Shown here: piece after piece, positions 24,201 to 33,230 of the stretch
Position numbering within the stretch: the first letter of the stretch is position 1
Layout of the letters: each line of letters starts with the position of its first letter
Assembly (NCBI GenBank): GCA_024500155.1
Contig: CM044879.1
Coordinates: forward strand, 19,979,572 to 20,043,571
Reading direction: 5' to 3'
Source of the DNA: Chenopodium formosanum
Taxonomy: Eukaryota; Streptophyta; Magnoliopsida; Caryophyllales; Amaranthaceae
Length of the DNA: 64,000 nt
The notes under the pieces: model-generated
Told to the model about the DNA's origin: nothing
Seen by the model: only the letters and a program-made list of their open reading frames with translations
The model's database searches: none
Translations under genes and position numbers: made by a program

Positions 24201-24475
24201 ATGCTGCCCTGCGACATGAGATATACCGTCTGAGAATGACGCGAGCCTATAACAAAAGAGTGCACAAACGCCCTTTGAAAGTGGACGATTTTGTGTTACG
24301 GAAAATGGAGGCAACCGGTAGGGCCAATGAGCTTGGAAAGCTAACTCCTAATTGGGAAGGCCCCTACCGGATCTATGAAGAAGTTAGGGATGGCACATAC
24401 CGCCTGGAAACCCCAGACGGTAGACGCCTGCCTAGAACTTGGAATGTAGACAACTTAAAAAAGTACTACTTCTGA
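21233..24475 (+). CDS. pol: pol: RT, RNase H, archaeal-type RNase H, integrase
   Basis: Open from after the TAG to a TGA at 24473; first ATG 21371 (1,034 codons from there, residue numbers from that Met). RT: VLVKKPNGTWRMCVDYTDLN, FMDAYSGFHQI and YIDDMIVKS, with YIDD at residues 192-195 (21944-21955). First RNase H, about 320-455, has AVSDHALSAVLL and YTDQPLKRPM; this domain is catalytically degenerate in Tat elements. Second RNase H, about 467-600, keeps SNNEAEYEALLAG and DSQLVVSQ, but the first Asp of the usual DGSS is Val (22787-22789). Integrase: zinc finger with His 689, second His five residues later and CDKC; core Asp 758, Asp 818, Glu 853, with 34 instead of 35 residues between the last two; C-terminal NWEGPYRI and RTWNVDNLKKYY (GPY/F module). 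No other stop interrupts it. It copies element RNA to cDNA and inserts it. Confidence 0.93.
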   Translation, partial: QSLTGERSEELRPQPAGESIDLVLDDSRPERTIKVGTVANAVLGADLHLLLKEFKDVFAFEVEEMPGISPDLAVHKLAVDPKMKPIRQKKRNHGEERSQAAAAEVKKLLDARFIQPCNFPDWVANVVLVKKPNGTWRMCVDYTDLNKACPKDSYPLPKIDSLVDSTAGHALMSFMDAYSGFHQIPLWKKDQEKTAFVTDQGLFCYTVMLFGLKNVPATFQRMINTVFINQIGRNVEAYIDDMIVKSKQHVDHLADLRETFTTLRRHKVMLNPKKCVFGVESGKFLGFLIDQRGIEANPEKIQAVIDMKSPRTVKEVQRLTGCLTALGRFLSRSGDKCLYFFQAIRKKTRFEWGDDAEAAFQKLKEHLHSLPRLVSPLPREKLYMYLAVSDHALSAVLLAERDGTQLPVYFISHVLKNAELRYPMVEKFGLALYMAFKKLKPYFLAHPVVIYTDQPLKRPMSTLESSGRMLKWAIEMQSLEISYEPRKAVKGQAFADFIVEMTRPVLPDNVDQVWKVYVVGSSTKNGCGAGIVCESPEGDRYEYALRFKFQASNNEAEYEALLAGIRMCKAAGATKIDAHSDSQLVVSQYEGTYEATHPAMIKYLQAVKDEAGTLEEFRLNQVPRSNNHPADALSKLASSACHDTPRSVFWEVLEKRSIYEEPIGILDRSSTWMDGIRAYLADGTLPDSSQEAAVMKKRAANFELRNGELFKAGFLKPLLKCVTPEKGKEVLEELHAGFCASHIGGKSLAVRARRHYFWPTLEADAKEFVKKCDKCQRFGKLIHRPATDLTAIHSPVPFSKWGMDILGPYTPAPGGKRYILVAVDYFTKWVEAEAVKNIMIKDAISFIWKNIITRFGVHMSMVFDNGQFETPQLKTWLGDQGISSYFASVGRPQANGQVEAFNKLISDGIKKKIERAGGLWAEELIHVLWAIRTTAKGSTGETPFLKVYGAEAVLPIEHYEPTLRVMLYDEEANWEAMRLALDSLPECRGNAALRHEIYRLRMTRAYNKRVHKRPLKVDDFVLRKMEATGRANELGKLTPNWEGPYRIYEEVRDGTYRLETPDGRRLPRTWNVDNLKKYYF

Positions 24476-25626
24476 GTATTGTAAGTTTTTTGTAACAAGA
24501 AGTATTAATGAGAAATGCTCTTATTTCATGTATTGTCTTTTTATTTCCGTCTGGGTTTACCCATACTAATGTTGAAAAAGTACAGTAGTAAATTTAACGT
24601 GTGAATAACTTGAGGCCAATGGCCAGATAAAAACTAAGTTTGATACTTAGTATATGAAATCAAAAGTCCATAGTGACAAGAGGCTAACAGCCGGATCCTA
24701 AAACTAAGCACAAAACCGTTTAGTAGCTATCAGCCGGTCTAACAGCTAGACCTGAGGCCAAGGGCCAGATGGTTGTCCATTTTCTCAAAATTCGTCTATT
24801 CCAACATGGCTATAGGCGTCCGGCGACACCCCTCCGGGTGCAATCGTCGCAGAGAACAGCCACCATGCTTGTTCTATAAGCCCATGCGGGTGGCAACAAT
24901 TGAGTGGCTAAAACAGTTAACTCATAGCCATCTGTCCATATTGCTTCTCTTAAGTAATTTCTGGTTAAGAATTTTCCGGCTGTCTACAAGTATCAGCCGG
25001 AATAACATCGAAAGTCTTTTACTTAGAGAAATTTTCCTCAAGTTACGTACTTTTGGGACAAACCCCTTTTTTGCGTAATGGCTATAAAGCATACTCAGAC
25101 GGGTTGATACCGACTGGGGCAGAGGTTGCATGCCCATTATTTGGCCGGCTGTGTACTTGGTTTGGGGCAATCACCATTGTGATTGATTGCCTTACAAACA
25201 TCCCATACTCTTTTAAGTATGAGAAGTTTCCAAGGCAATCAATCCTCTCTTTGTTTGGATTAAACCAACCACACAGCCGTCCAGGGGCAAGGACAGCCGG
25301 ATATGTGCCTGCCGCATGCTTTTTATAAGATAGGCAAATTCACAATCACAAGTATATATTGAGTATATATGAAAAAGTGAAAAATTGAGAAAACCGAAAA
25401 ATTACAAGTATAAGAAAAACCGACTGAGTCGGTATACTTCATAAATAGAATTGGCTCAAAAGGCCAAAATAATTGTTACCCGGAAATACATCCGGAAGAG
25501 AAACCATTGTTACCCGACCCCGTGGTCGGTAAAGGATACATCAGTTACTCGGCACGCAGGTCGGAAATTCAAAAGAAAATTAAAGTTTGATTGGTTGGCA
25601 TACTGCCGCTGAATCCAAGAGTTTGA
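24476..25626. other. Non-coding spacer between convergent pol and antisense gene
   Basis: No convincing coding frame on either strand. It holds the 3' ends of both transcripts, a large inverted repeat (25142-25283), a 6-bp stem CCGACC/GGTCGG at 25514-25529, a short direct repeat TGAGGCCAA-n-GGCCAGAT at about 24611 and 24753, and six AGCCGG or CCGGCT hexamers. Both genes point into this spacer, so overlapping 3' ends are possible. Confidence 0.7.
25142..25283. repeat. 142-nt inverted repeat (68-nt arms, 6-nt loop)
   Basis: Arms 25142-25209 and 25216-25283 are equal in length around the loop CTTTTA. The inner 29 nt pair at 25 positions (GATTGATTGCCTT with AAGGCAATCAATC; CATACT with AGTATG). 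The outer 22 nt pair at 19 positions (GGCTGTGT...TTGGTTT with AAACCAA...ACACAGCC). The middle 17 nt are mostly unpaired. As RNA it would fold into a long imperfect hairpin on either strand. Confidence 0.8.
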
Positions 25627-26367
25627 TTACTCTTGGGGAGTTTGCTGTTCTGGTTGCTGCGCTGGCTGTTGGGGTTCCGGCTGGTCCTGCGCCGGGGGAA
25701 GGTCTGCTTCAGCATTCACAGCCTCTTCAGGCTGGTTCTCTTCGATTTGACCGTCTGCCTGCTCCCCCGCCTGCTCCTCTTCCTCGTCGGAGACATCATA
25801 TCCTTGCTCATCAGCCCAAACCTTGAAGCGAGGCGGTGCTTCCTCTCCCAGAATTTGAGCATCATACACAGCCGTGGCATAATCGTACCTCAGCTTGTAA
25901 TATTCGAAGTCCACTTCTGGGTTGAGGAGTTTCCAGGCTAGCCGCAGGCGGGCTTCTGTGTCTTTCTCATTCTCCTGGACCAAACGGGCCTGCTCCTTGG
26001 CAATCTCCTTGGCAAGCTCATCCTGGTGCTCAGTCTTCTGGTTGGCCAGCGCCACCACCAACCGGGAGTTATCAGCCCGGAGTCGAGTATTTTCAGTATC
26101 AGCACCTTCCAACGCCTTGAGGCTAGATTCAGCAGTCTTAAATTTCTGCTCAAGGTCGTTGGCCCGGTTGTTCGCAGCCTCGTTAGCAGCCGTCAGGGTC
26201 TGAATCAGCTCCTCCTGTTTCAACTCCACTGCTTTAATTGAAAGTTCAAACATATAATATGCATGTTCAGCAGAGTTGAGATTTTCGATTGCCCTTCTTT
26301 TGGCGTCATTTACCTCTTCTTGCTTCCGCCTGAAGGGCACTCGGAGCCCGTCTACTCTCAGCATTAC

Positions 26368-26444
26368 CTGAGTAAGCCAGCCGGGAAAGTTAGCGCTTAA
26401 CACAATGAAACGAAAATATAAGCCTAAGAGTTAAGACAGTTTAC
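26368..26444 (-). other. Intron (77 nt) in antisense gene
   Basis: On the minus strand GCGGAG/GTAAAC opens it and CTTACTCAG/GTAATG closes it. A CTAAC branch-like motif lies at 26389-26393, about 21-25 nt before the acceptor. An in-frame TAG sits inside the unspliced sequence. Splicing joins the frames in phase 0. Confidence 0.72.
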
Positions 26445-27032
26445 CTCCGCCAGCTGGCCCATTATCCGGTCAAAGTCCACTACCTGTAAATCAGGTACTG
26501 AGGCTTTCTCTGTCCGGGTGAGGGTCCTCACCATCCGTTTGGCAAAGCCCGGAAAGTCAGGTGCCCCGGAGGTAGCATCTGCACCAAAAGAAGTACTTGG
26601 TGAGAGGGAAGCGGCATAGGCAGCATTCATCCGTCCCCAGCTGCTCACTGAGCCACCGGATGGGTTTACCTTAGTCTTGACCCTCATAAAGTCAAGTGGG
26701 TAAGGGATTTCAATGGTAGCCTTACCTTGAGTTCTGGGCTGTGGAGTGGACCCCTCCCCAGCCGCTGCAGTGCCGGCTGCAGCATTGAGTGGCACGCCAC
26801 TCTTCGATGCCTCCTCTAAGGCATCCGACATTTTCTCCTCCGTCTTCTTTGAGCTTTCGCTCAACGCTTGTACTTTGGAGGGAGACTTGCCACCAGTCGT
26901 AGGACGATCTGGTTTGGCAGTGGAGGTTGTCTGGGAAGGGGTCCGCCTGACCTTGGCAGCCGGGGTCTTGAGCTCCTAACTAGTCCTTTTTACGTGCTTG
27001 GTGAAGGAGCGTGGAATAACTTTGTTGGTGCC

Positions 27033-27117
27033 CTGCAGCAAGGAAAACAAAATGTTAGTAGCCGGCAAAATACTTGAGCAAATTCATTAAAATGAACATT
27101 GGGGCAGGCGGTCTTAC
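27033..27117 (-). other. Intron (85 nt) in antisense gene
   Basis: On the minus strand GGCGGG/GTAAGA opens it and TTTTCCTTGCTGCAG/GGCACC closes it. A TACTAAC branch motif sits about 20-25 nt upstream of the acceptor (about 27053-27059), and an in-frame TAA lies within the intron. Splicing is phase 0 and joins two open segments. This is the strongest intron call here. Confidence 0.8.
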
Positions 27118-27239
27118 CCCGCCTTTCTTTGCATCCTTGGCCTCCAAGGACGCTTTCTTAGCCATCAGCTGATCCTTGCGCAGCTGGGCAGCAGGCTTAG
27201 CCGGAGTCTTTGCCGGATCCACCATCCTTTTAGCTTCGG

Positions 27240-27332
27240 CTGCAAAGTCAGACGGAATATCAGGCACAGAAAAACATAAGAGAAAAATTATTATTGAAAG
27301 CAAGGCAAAGTTTTTCAAGTATAGGGATCTAC
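27240..27332 (-). other. Possible intron (93 nt) in antisense gene
   Basis: On the minus strand CCCAGG/GTAGATCC opens it and CTGACTTTGCAG/CCGAAG closes it. The interior is T-rich and encodes a hydrophobic run (FALLSIIIFLLCF) out of character with its neighbours. Its length is a multiple of three and it has no stop, so retained and spliced forms would both stay in frame. Confidence 0.5.
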
Positions 27333-28774
27333 CCTGGGGAAACATCGTGCTAAGCCCACAGGCAGATAGGAACCTCTCATCCTTAAAAAAATCCGGATGG
27401 GGGATCCAATTCTTAGGGACAATTATCTCCGTCCCGTCGTCCATGTGCGCCGTGGTGGTTTCAAAGAAACCAGGATCAATGATCTGCCGGCGGGCTCGTG
27501 CCGAAAGCTCCGGGAGAGCGCATTTCCTGCCTAGGAGTGCTGGCTCCTGATTGTACCGGCGTAGTGTCCGGTTGTGTTCAAGGGATGGAGAGGAAATCAA
27601 ATAAAACCTTTCCTTCCATCCAGCCCATTTGGACACCTTGTCCAAAGTTATTTGATATTGGGGCAAGGTTGTGAGAGTATACCAAGCCCCATGACCGCCT
27701 GCTCAAATAGTGCATATGAGCAAAGGCCGAAAAACTAGGCTCTATATCTTGAAATTCACAGGCGGCAATATACCCGAGTATATTCCCCCACGAATTCGGA
27801 GTTAACTGCCAGACCCCTAGATCATACCCCTTGAGGATCTTCCTGATCCCAGTATGGGGGGGGGGGGGAATCGGAGGCCGGCTTCAATAACCGCCTCGTA
27901 GCAGACGAAGTAGTTGTCTGCATTTGGGATATCATTCTTCCAGGCCATAACGGCGTCCGCAGGCGGAACCGTCACATACCACCCGTTCCCAAATGGATGC
28001 TTTTCTTTAAAGACCTTGAAGCTGCTCTTTAGTAGGGCCCTGTCAGCCGGCAGCATTCTTATTTTTCTGGGGTCAAGCTTATCTGCAGTCTTCGCCGGCA
28101 CTTGATAGTTAGCCGCGAAGTTCTCTTGTGCAGAGCCGGAAGCCTCCGACCCTGATCTCTCGGCAGCCTCTTCGCCGCCTGACCCATTTTTTTCCTCTGG
28201 TTCAGAGGATGAGGCGGCCTCTTCGCCGCCTGACTCACTCACTTCTTGTGAGGAGGCGCCACTTTCAGAAATCTCCGGCTCATCCGGACTCTCATAGCCC
28301 TCCTCCCTAGAAACCTCGTCAGCGCGCACTCTTCTAGCGCGCCGGTGTCTCGGCTTGATAGCCGTTTGTTTAACTCTGGCCATTGTGTCCTGCACAGACA
28401 CAGAGAGGGAGGGATTTGGGGATGAGCAAAGGAGATCTGATTGTCTGGAAAGGGCACCCCCGGTTCTAGACTCAGCCGTACCAGGAGACCGGCTGAGAGT
28501 CCTAGGCCGTGCCGTGTGTGTGGATGAAGAGTCCATCTATTTTGTTTTGAAAAAAGAATGTATACAAGTAAAAGAAAACTGAAGGAAGGAAACGGATAGT
28601 TACCTTACTTTGAAAAAAGCTCTGAAAAATCTGAAAGCAGCTACAGCCGGTGACCGGGTGTTCTTGAGTGAGCACGCGGGAATCTTGAAATGGCAAGTAC
28701 ACAGTCGGAGTTAGAGCACCTCTCTCTAAAAACTTCTCCTTCTCTCTCTAGAAAATGAAAATGATGAATGAAGT

Positions 28775-28797
28775 GAGAGAAGAGAAAGGGGGGGGGG
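28775..28797 (+). other. 23-nt all-purine run ending in G10
   Basis: An uninterrupted A/G run of AGAGAAGAGAAA type ending in ten Gs, 134 nt before the 3' LTR. It could act as an additional polypurine primer. On the minus strand it is a CT-rich tract just after the antisense TATA box, as in many plant 5' leaders. Confidence 0.45.
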
Positions 28798-28805
28798 TAA
28801 ACTCC

Positions 28806-28813
28806 TATTTATA
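28806..28813 (-). promoter_or_regulatory. TATA box of the antisense gene
   Basis: The minus strand reads GACTATAAATAGGAG, followed by a C/T-rich leader (CCCTTTCTCTTCTCTCACTT) and, about 270 nt downstream, the ATG at 28536. Two CACGTG palindromes lie 67-96 nt upstream of it. This is an independent promoter facing into the element from the 3' LTR side. Confidence 0.65.
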
Positions 28814-28876
28814 GTCAGGGTAAACGGAAAAATGACCGTTAACCCTAGCCGTTTTTACTGTTCACCTCTCTCAGGG

Positions 28877-28902
28877 TGACACGTGTCACAGGCACCACGT
28901 GG
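28877..28902. promoter_or_regulatory. Paired G-box palindromes upstream of the antisense TATA
   Basis: TGACACGTGTCA (28877-28888) is a perfect 12-bp palindrome and CCACGTGG (28895-28902) a perfect 8-bp one. With CACGTG at 28980-28985 and 29026-29031 in the 3' LTR there are four cores within 152 bp. Such clusters bind bZIP or bHLH proteins in plants. Confidence 0.55.
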
Positions 28903-28921
28903 CCTGCCGCGTGGCACCTGT

Positions 28922-28931
28922 GAGGGGCAAA
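28922..28931 (+). other. Polypurine tract
   Basis: GAGGGGCAAA abuts the 3' LTR TG. It is short and contains one C, so it is a weak PPT. Position is the main support. Confidence 0.55.
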
Positions 28932-29437
28932 TGATTAGGGGATTTTTTACCCTAGCTGCGTGGACCAATGAGGGGCTGCCACGTGTCAAGGGCTGGCAGG
29001 TCACCTCTGACCTATCCCTAGTTGACACGTGGCCTTCCCAGATACATTCTCAGAATGGCGGCTTTCAGACGCCCAATTTCCCAAACACATTGATTGCGGC
29101 GTAGCCCATCTGTCCTAGGTCAGATGACCGAGGGGAGGGCACCTTTCCCAAGGACCCTATAAATAGGGAGATTTTCCCCCAAAATGGGGGACATTGAGAA
29201 ATTCACCAAACATTTATTACATCCTATTTTCTCTCTCACTAGAGAACTCCTGAGCTTGGAATCCAAGCAGATCCCCACCTTAAATTCCGCACTTTTTACT
29301 CTCCTTCAAGTTACTAACTTGAGCGTTGGAGGCGGAGCACCAACCAAACGGTGTCTTCGTTGATTTTACAGGTACAGAAGCCCTCCGGACCAGTCTTCGA
29401 GTTGTAACTCTCCCAAGGGACAAAATCACCCAAAACA
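28932..29437 (+). repeat. 3' LTR (506 bp)
   Basis: TGATTAGGGG to CACCCAAAACA, matching the 5' LTR. It has a TATA box at 29158-29165 and G-boxes at 28980 and 29026. It is followed directly by the target duplication CATTC and satellite. Confidence 0.97.
29158..29165 (+). promoter_or_regulatory. TATA box in 3' LTR
   Basis: TATAAATA in the same context as in the 5' LTR. Transcription from here would run into the satellite block to the right, so read-out transcripts of the satellite are possible. Confidence 0.65.
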
Positions 29438-29442
29438 CATTC
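29438..29442. repeat. Target-site duplication, right copy
   Basis: CATTC, then CAAAATGC, which restores the E-type satellite monomer interrupted at 18081. Confidence 0.8.
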
Positions 29443-30189
29443 CAAAATGCAAATTAAGTCAAATGAAAGTCAAACACATTAAACAAAGCTAATTGAGTCA
29501 ACTGAAAGTCAAACACATTCAAACAAAACTTTTTAAAATAAATGAAAGTCAAATGCATTCAACAAAGCTAATTGAGTCAAATGAAAGTCGAACACTTTCA
29601 ACAAAGCTAATTGAATCAAATGAAAGTCAAATTCATTCAAACAAAGCTTTTTGAATCAAATGAAAGTCAATTGCATTCCACAATGCTAATTGAGTCAAAT
29701 GAAAGTCAAACACTTTCAACAAAGCTAATTGAGTCAACTGAAAGTCAAACACATTCAAACAATGCTTTTTGAATCAAATGAAAGTCAAATGCATTCAACA
29801 AAGCTAATTGAGTAAAATGAAAGTCAAACACTTTCAACAAAGCTAATTGAGTCAATTAAATGTCAAATACATTCAAACAATGCTTTTTGAATCAGATAAA
29901 AGTCAATTGCATTCCACAATGCTAATTTAATCAATTGAAAGTCAAATACATTCAACAAAGCTAATTGAGTCACTTAAAAGTCAAACACATTCAAACAAAT
30001 TTTTTTGAATCAAATGAAAGTCAATTGCATTCCACAATGCTAATTGAGTCAAATGAAAATAAATCACTTTCAACAAAGCTTATTGAGTCAACTAAAAGTC
30101 AAACACATTCAAACAAAGCTTTTTGAATCAAATAAAAGTCAAATGCATTCAAAAAATCCTATTGAGTGAAATGAAAGTCAAACACTTTC

Positions 30190-33100
30190 AACAGAGCTTT
30201 TAGAATCAAATGAAAGTCAAATATATTCAAACAAAACTTTTTAAATCAAATGAAAGTCAAACGCATTCAACAAAGCTAATTGAGTCAAATGAGAGTCAAA
30301 CACTTTCAACAAAGTTTTTAGAATCAAATGAAAGTCAAAATACATTCAAACAAAGCTTTTTGAATCAAATGAAAGTCAAATGCATTCAACAAAGCTAATT
30401 GAGTCAAATGAAAGTCAAACACTTTCAACAAAGCTAATTGAGTCACTTGAAAGTCAAACACGTTCAAACAAAGCTTTTTGAATTGAATGAAAGTAAAATG
30501 CATTCAACAAAGCTAATTTAGTCAAATAAAAGTCAAACACTTTCAACAAAGCTTTTAGAATCAAATGAAAGACAAATTCATTCAAACAAAGCTTTTTGAT
30601 TCAAATGAAAGTCAATTGCATTCCACAATGCTAATTGAGTCAAATGAAAGTCAAACACATTCAAACAAAGCTTTTTGAATCAATTGAAAGTCAAATTCAT
30701 TCAACAAAGCTAATTGAGTCAAATGAAAGTCAAACACATTCAACAAAGCTAATTGCGTGAAATGAAAGTCAAACACATTCAAACAAAGCTTTTTGAATCA
30801 AATGAAAGTCAAATGCATTCCACAATGCTAATTGAGTCAAATGAAAGTCAAACACATTTAAAAAAGCTAATTGAGTCAAATGTAAGTCAAATACATTCAA
30901 ACAAAGCTTTTTAAATCAAATGAAAGTCATTTGCATTCCACAATGCTCATTGAGTCAAATGAAAGTCAAAGACATTCAACAAAGCTAATTGAGTCAATTA
31001 AATGTCAAATACATTCAAACAATGCTTTTTAAATCAGATAAAAGTCAATTGCATTCCACAATGCTAATTTAATCAAAAGAAAGTCAAATACATTCAACAA
31101 AGCTAATTGAGTCACTTGAAAGTCAAACACATTCAAACAAATTTTTTTGAATCAAATGATAGTCAATTGCATTCCACAATGCTAATTGAGTCAAATGAAA
31201 ATAAATCACTTTCAACAAAGCTAATTGAGTCAACTAAAAGTCAAACACATTCAAACAAAACTTTTTGAATCAAATGAAAGTCAAATGCATTCAACAAATC
31301 CTATTGAGTGAAATGAAAGTCAAACACTTTCAACAAAGCTTTTAGAATCAAATGAAAGTCAAATATATTCAAACAAAACTTTTTGAATCAAATGAAAGTC
31401 AAACGCATTCAACAAAGCTAATTGAGTCAAATGAAAGTGAAACACTTTCAACAAAGTTTTTAGAATCAAATGAAAGTCAAAATACATTCAAACAAAGCTT
31501 TTTGAATCAAATGAAAGTCAAATGCATTCAACAAAGCTAATTGAGTCAAATGAAAGTCAAACACTTTCAACATAGGTTTTAAGATCATATGAAAGTCAAA
31601 TACATTCAAACAAAGCTTTTTGAATCAAATGAAAGTCGATTGCATTCCAAAATGCAAATTGAGTCAAATGAAATTCAAACACATTCAATAAAGCTAATTG
31701 AGTCAAATGAAAGTCAAACACATTCAAACAAAGCTTGTTGAATAAAATGAATAAAAATGCATTTAACAAAGCTAATTGAGTCAAATGAAAGTCAAACACA
31801 TTCAAACAAAGGTTTTTGAATAAAATGAAAGTCAAATGCATTCAACAAAGCTAATTGAGTGAAATGAAAGTCAAACACTTTCAACAAAGCTTTTAGAAAC
31901 AAATGAAAGTCAAATATATTCAAACAAAGCTTTTTGAATCAAATGAAAGTCAAATGCATTCAACAAAGCTAATTGAGTCTAATGAAAGTCAAACACTTTC
32001 AACAAAGCTTTTAGAATCAAATGATAGTCAAAATACATTCAAACAAAGCTTTTTGAATCAAATGAAAGTCAAATGCATTCAACAAAGCTAATTGAGTCAA
32101 ATGAAAGTCAAACACTTTCAACAAAGCTAATTGAGTCACTTGAAAGTCAAACACGTTCAAACAAAGCTTTTTGAATCAAATGAAAGTCAAATGCATTAAA
32201 CAAAGCTAATTTAGTCAAATGAAAGTCAAACACTTTCAACAAAGCTTTTAGAATCAAATGAAAGACAAATTCATTCAAACAAAGCTTTTTCAATCAAATG
32301 AAAGTCAAATGCATTCAACAAAGCTAATTGAGTCAAATGAAAGTCAAACACTTTCAACAAAACTAATTGAATCAAATGAAAGTCAAATTCATTCAAACAA
32401 AGCTTTTTGATTCAAATGAAAGTCAATTGCATTCCACAATGCTAATTGAGTCAAATGAAAGTCAAACACATTCAAACAAAGCTTTTTGAATCAATTGAAA
32501 GTCAAATTCATTCAACAAAGCTAATAGAGTTAAATGAAAGTCAAACACATTCAACAAAGCTAATTGAGTGAAATGAAAGTCAAACACATTCAAACAAAGC
32601 TTTTTGAATCAAATGAAAGTCAAATGCATTCCACGATGCTAATTGAGTCAAATGAAAGTCAAACACATTTAACAAAGCTAATTGAGTCAATTAAATGTCA
32701 AATACATTCAAACAATGCTTTTTGAATCAGATAAAAGTCAATTGCATTCCACAATGCTAATTGAGTCACTTGAGAGTCAAACACATTCAAACAAATTATT
32801 TTGAATCAAATTAAAGTCAATTGCATTCCACAATGCTAATTGAGTCAAATGAAAATAAATCACTTTCAACAAAGCTAATTGAGTCAACTAAAAGTCAAAC
32901 ACATTCAAACATAGCTTTTTGAATCAAATGAAAGTCAAATGCATTCAACAAATCCTATTGAGTGAAATGAAAGTCAAACACTTTCAACAAAGCTTTTAGA
33001 ATCTAATGAAAGTCAAATATATTCAAACAAAGCTTTTTCAATCAAATGAAAGTCAAACGCATTCAACAAAGCTAATTAAGTCAAATGAAAGTCAAACACT

Positions 33101-33230
33101 TTCAACAAAGCTTTTAGAATCAAATGAAAGTCAAAATACATTCAAACAAAGCTTTTTGAATCAAATGAAAGTCAAATGCATTCAACAAAGCTAATTGAGT
33201 CAAATGAAAGTCAAACACTTTCAACAAAGC
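30190..33230 (+). repeat. About 1.1-kb higher-order repeat
   Basis: The same variant series (ATATATTCAAACAAA, then CAAACGCATTC, then AGTCAAAATACATTC) starts at 30210, 31352 and 33006, and a related one at 31903. Offsets are 1,142, 1,654 and 1,103 bp, which differ by about whole monomers. Shared private variants such as ATAAATCACTTTC support duplication. Confidence 0.72.

Larger units (their letters stand above)
25627..28536 (-). pseudogene. Antisense accessory gene of the retrotransposon, multi-exon, disrupted
   Basis: Reads right to left from an ATG at 28536 to a stop at 25627. The N-terminal part is Ser/Glu-rich, then comes a region resembling the plant putative gypsy-type transposon domain (FVCYEAVIEAGLRFP, then a QLTPNSW stretch in a shifted frame, then KWAGWKERFYLISSP). 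The C-terminal exon (26367-25627) is a long coiled coil (about 26310-25970) followed by an acidic Gln/Pro-rich tail (SDEEEEQAGEQ). Two introns with good splice signals join the open segments in phase, and a third is possible. Damage: a G13 run at 27856-27868 shifts the frame, a second one-base shift lies near 27694, and a TAG is at 26976-26978. Antisense genes after pol are known in Tat elements, for example Grande; their function is unclear. Family assignment is from memory of the motif pattern. Confidence 0.75.
18082..29437 (+). mobile_element. Ty3/gypsy LTR retrotransposon, Tat-type, with antisense gene
   Basis: This is an 11,356-bp element nested in the satellite. Order: 5' LTR, PBS, gag (broken), protease, RT, RNase H, second (archaeal-type) RNase H, integrase, about 1.15 kb non-coding, antisense accessory gene, PPT, 3' LTR. 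The domain order PR-RT-RH-INT is Ty3/gypsy. The second RNase H and the antisense gene after pol point to the Tat clade, which is known for both. The LTRs differ by 13 substitutions and one indel in 505 bp (about 2.6%). At a rate of 1.3e-8 per site per year this gives roughly one million years, entirely rate-dependent. The element is more GC-rich than its surroundings. A gag frameshift, TAG stops and two damaged catalytic sites suggest a decayed or non-autonomous copy. Confidence 0.95.

Noticed and set aside
27176..27550. Plus-strand 124-codon frame opposite the antisense gene
   Set aside because: It is the shadow of the minus-strand coding exons, which carry the family-like motifs and splice signals.
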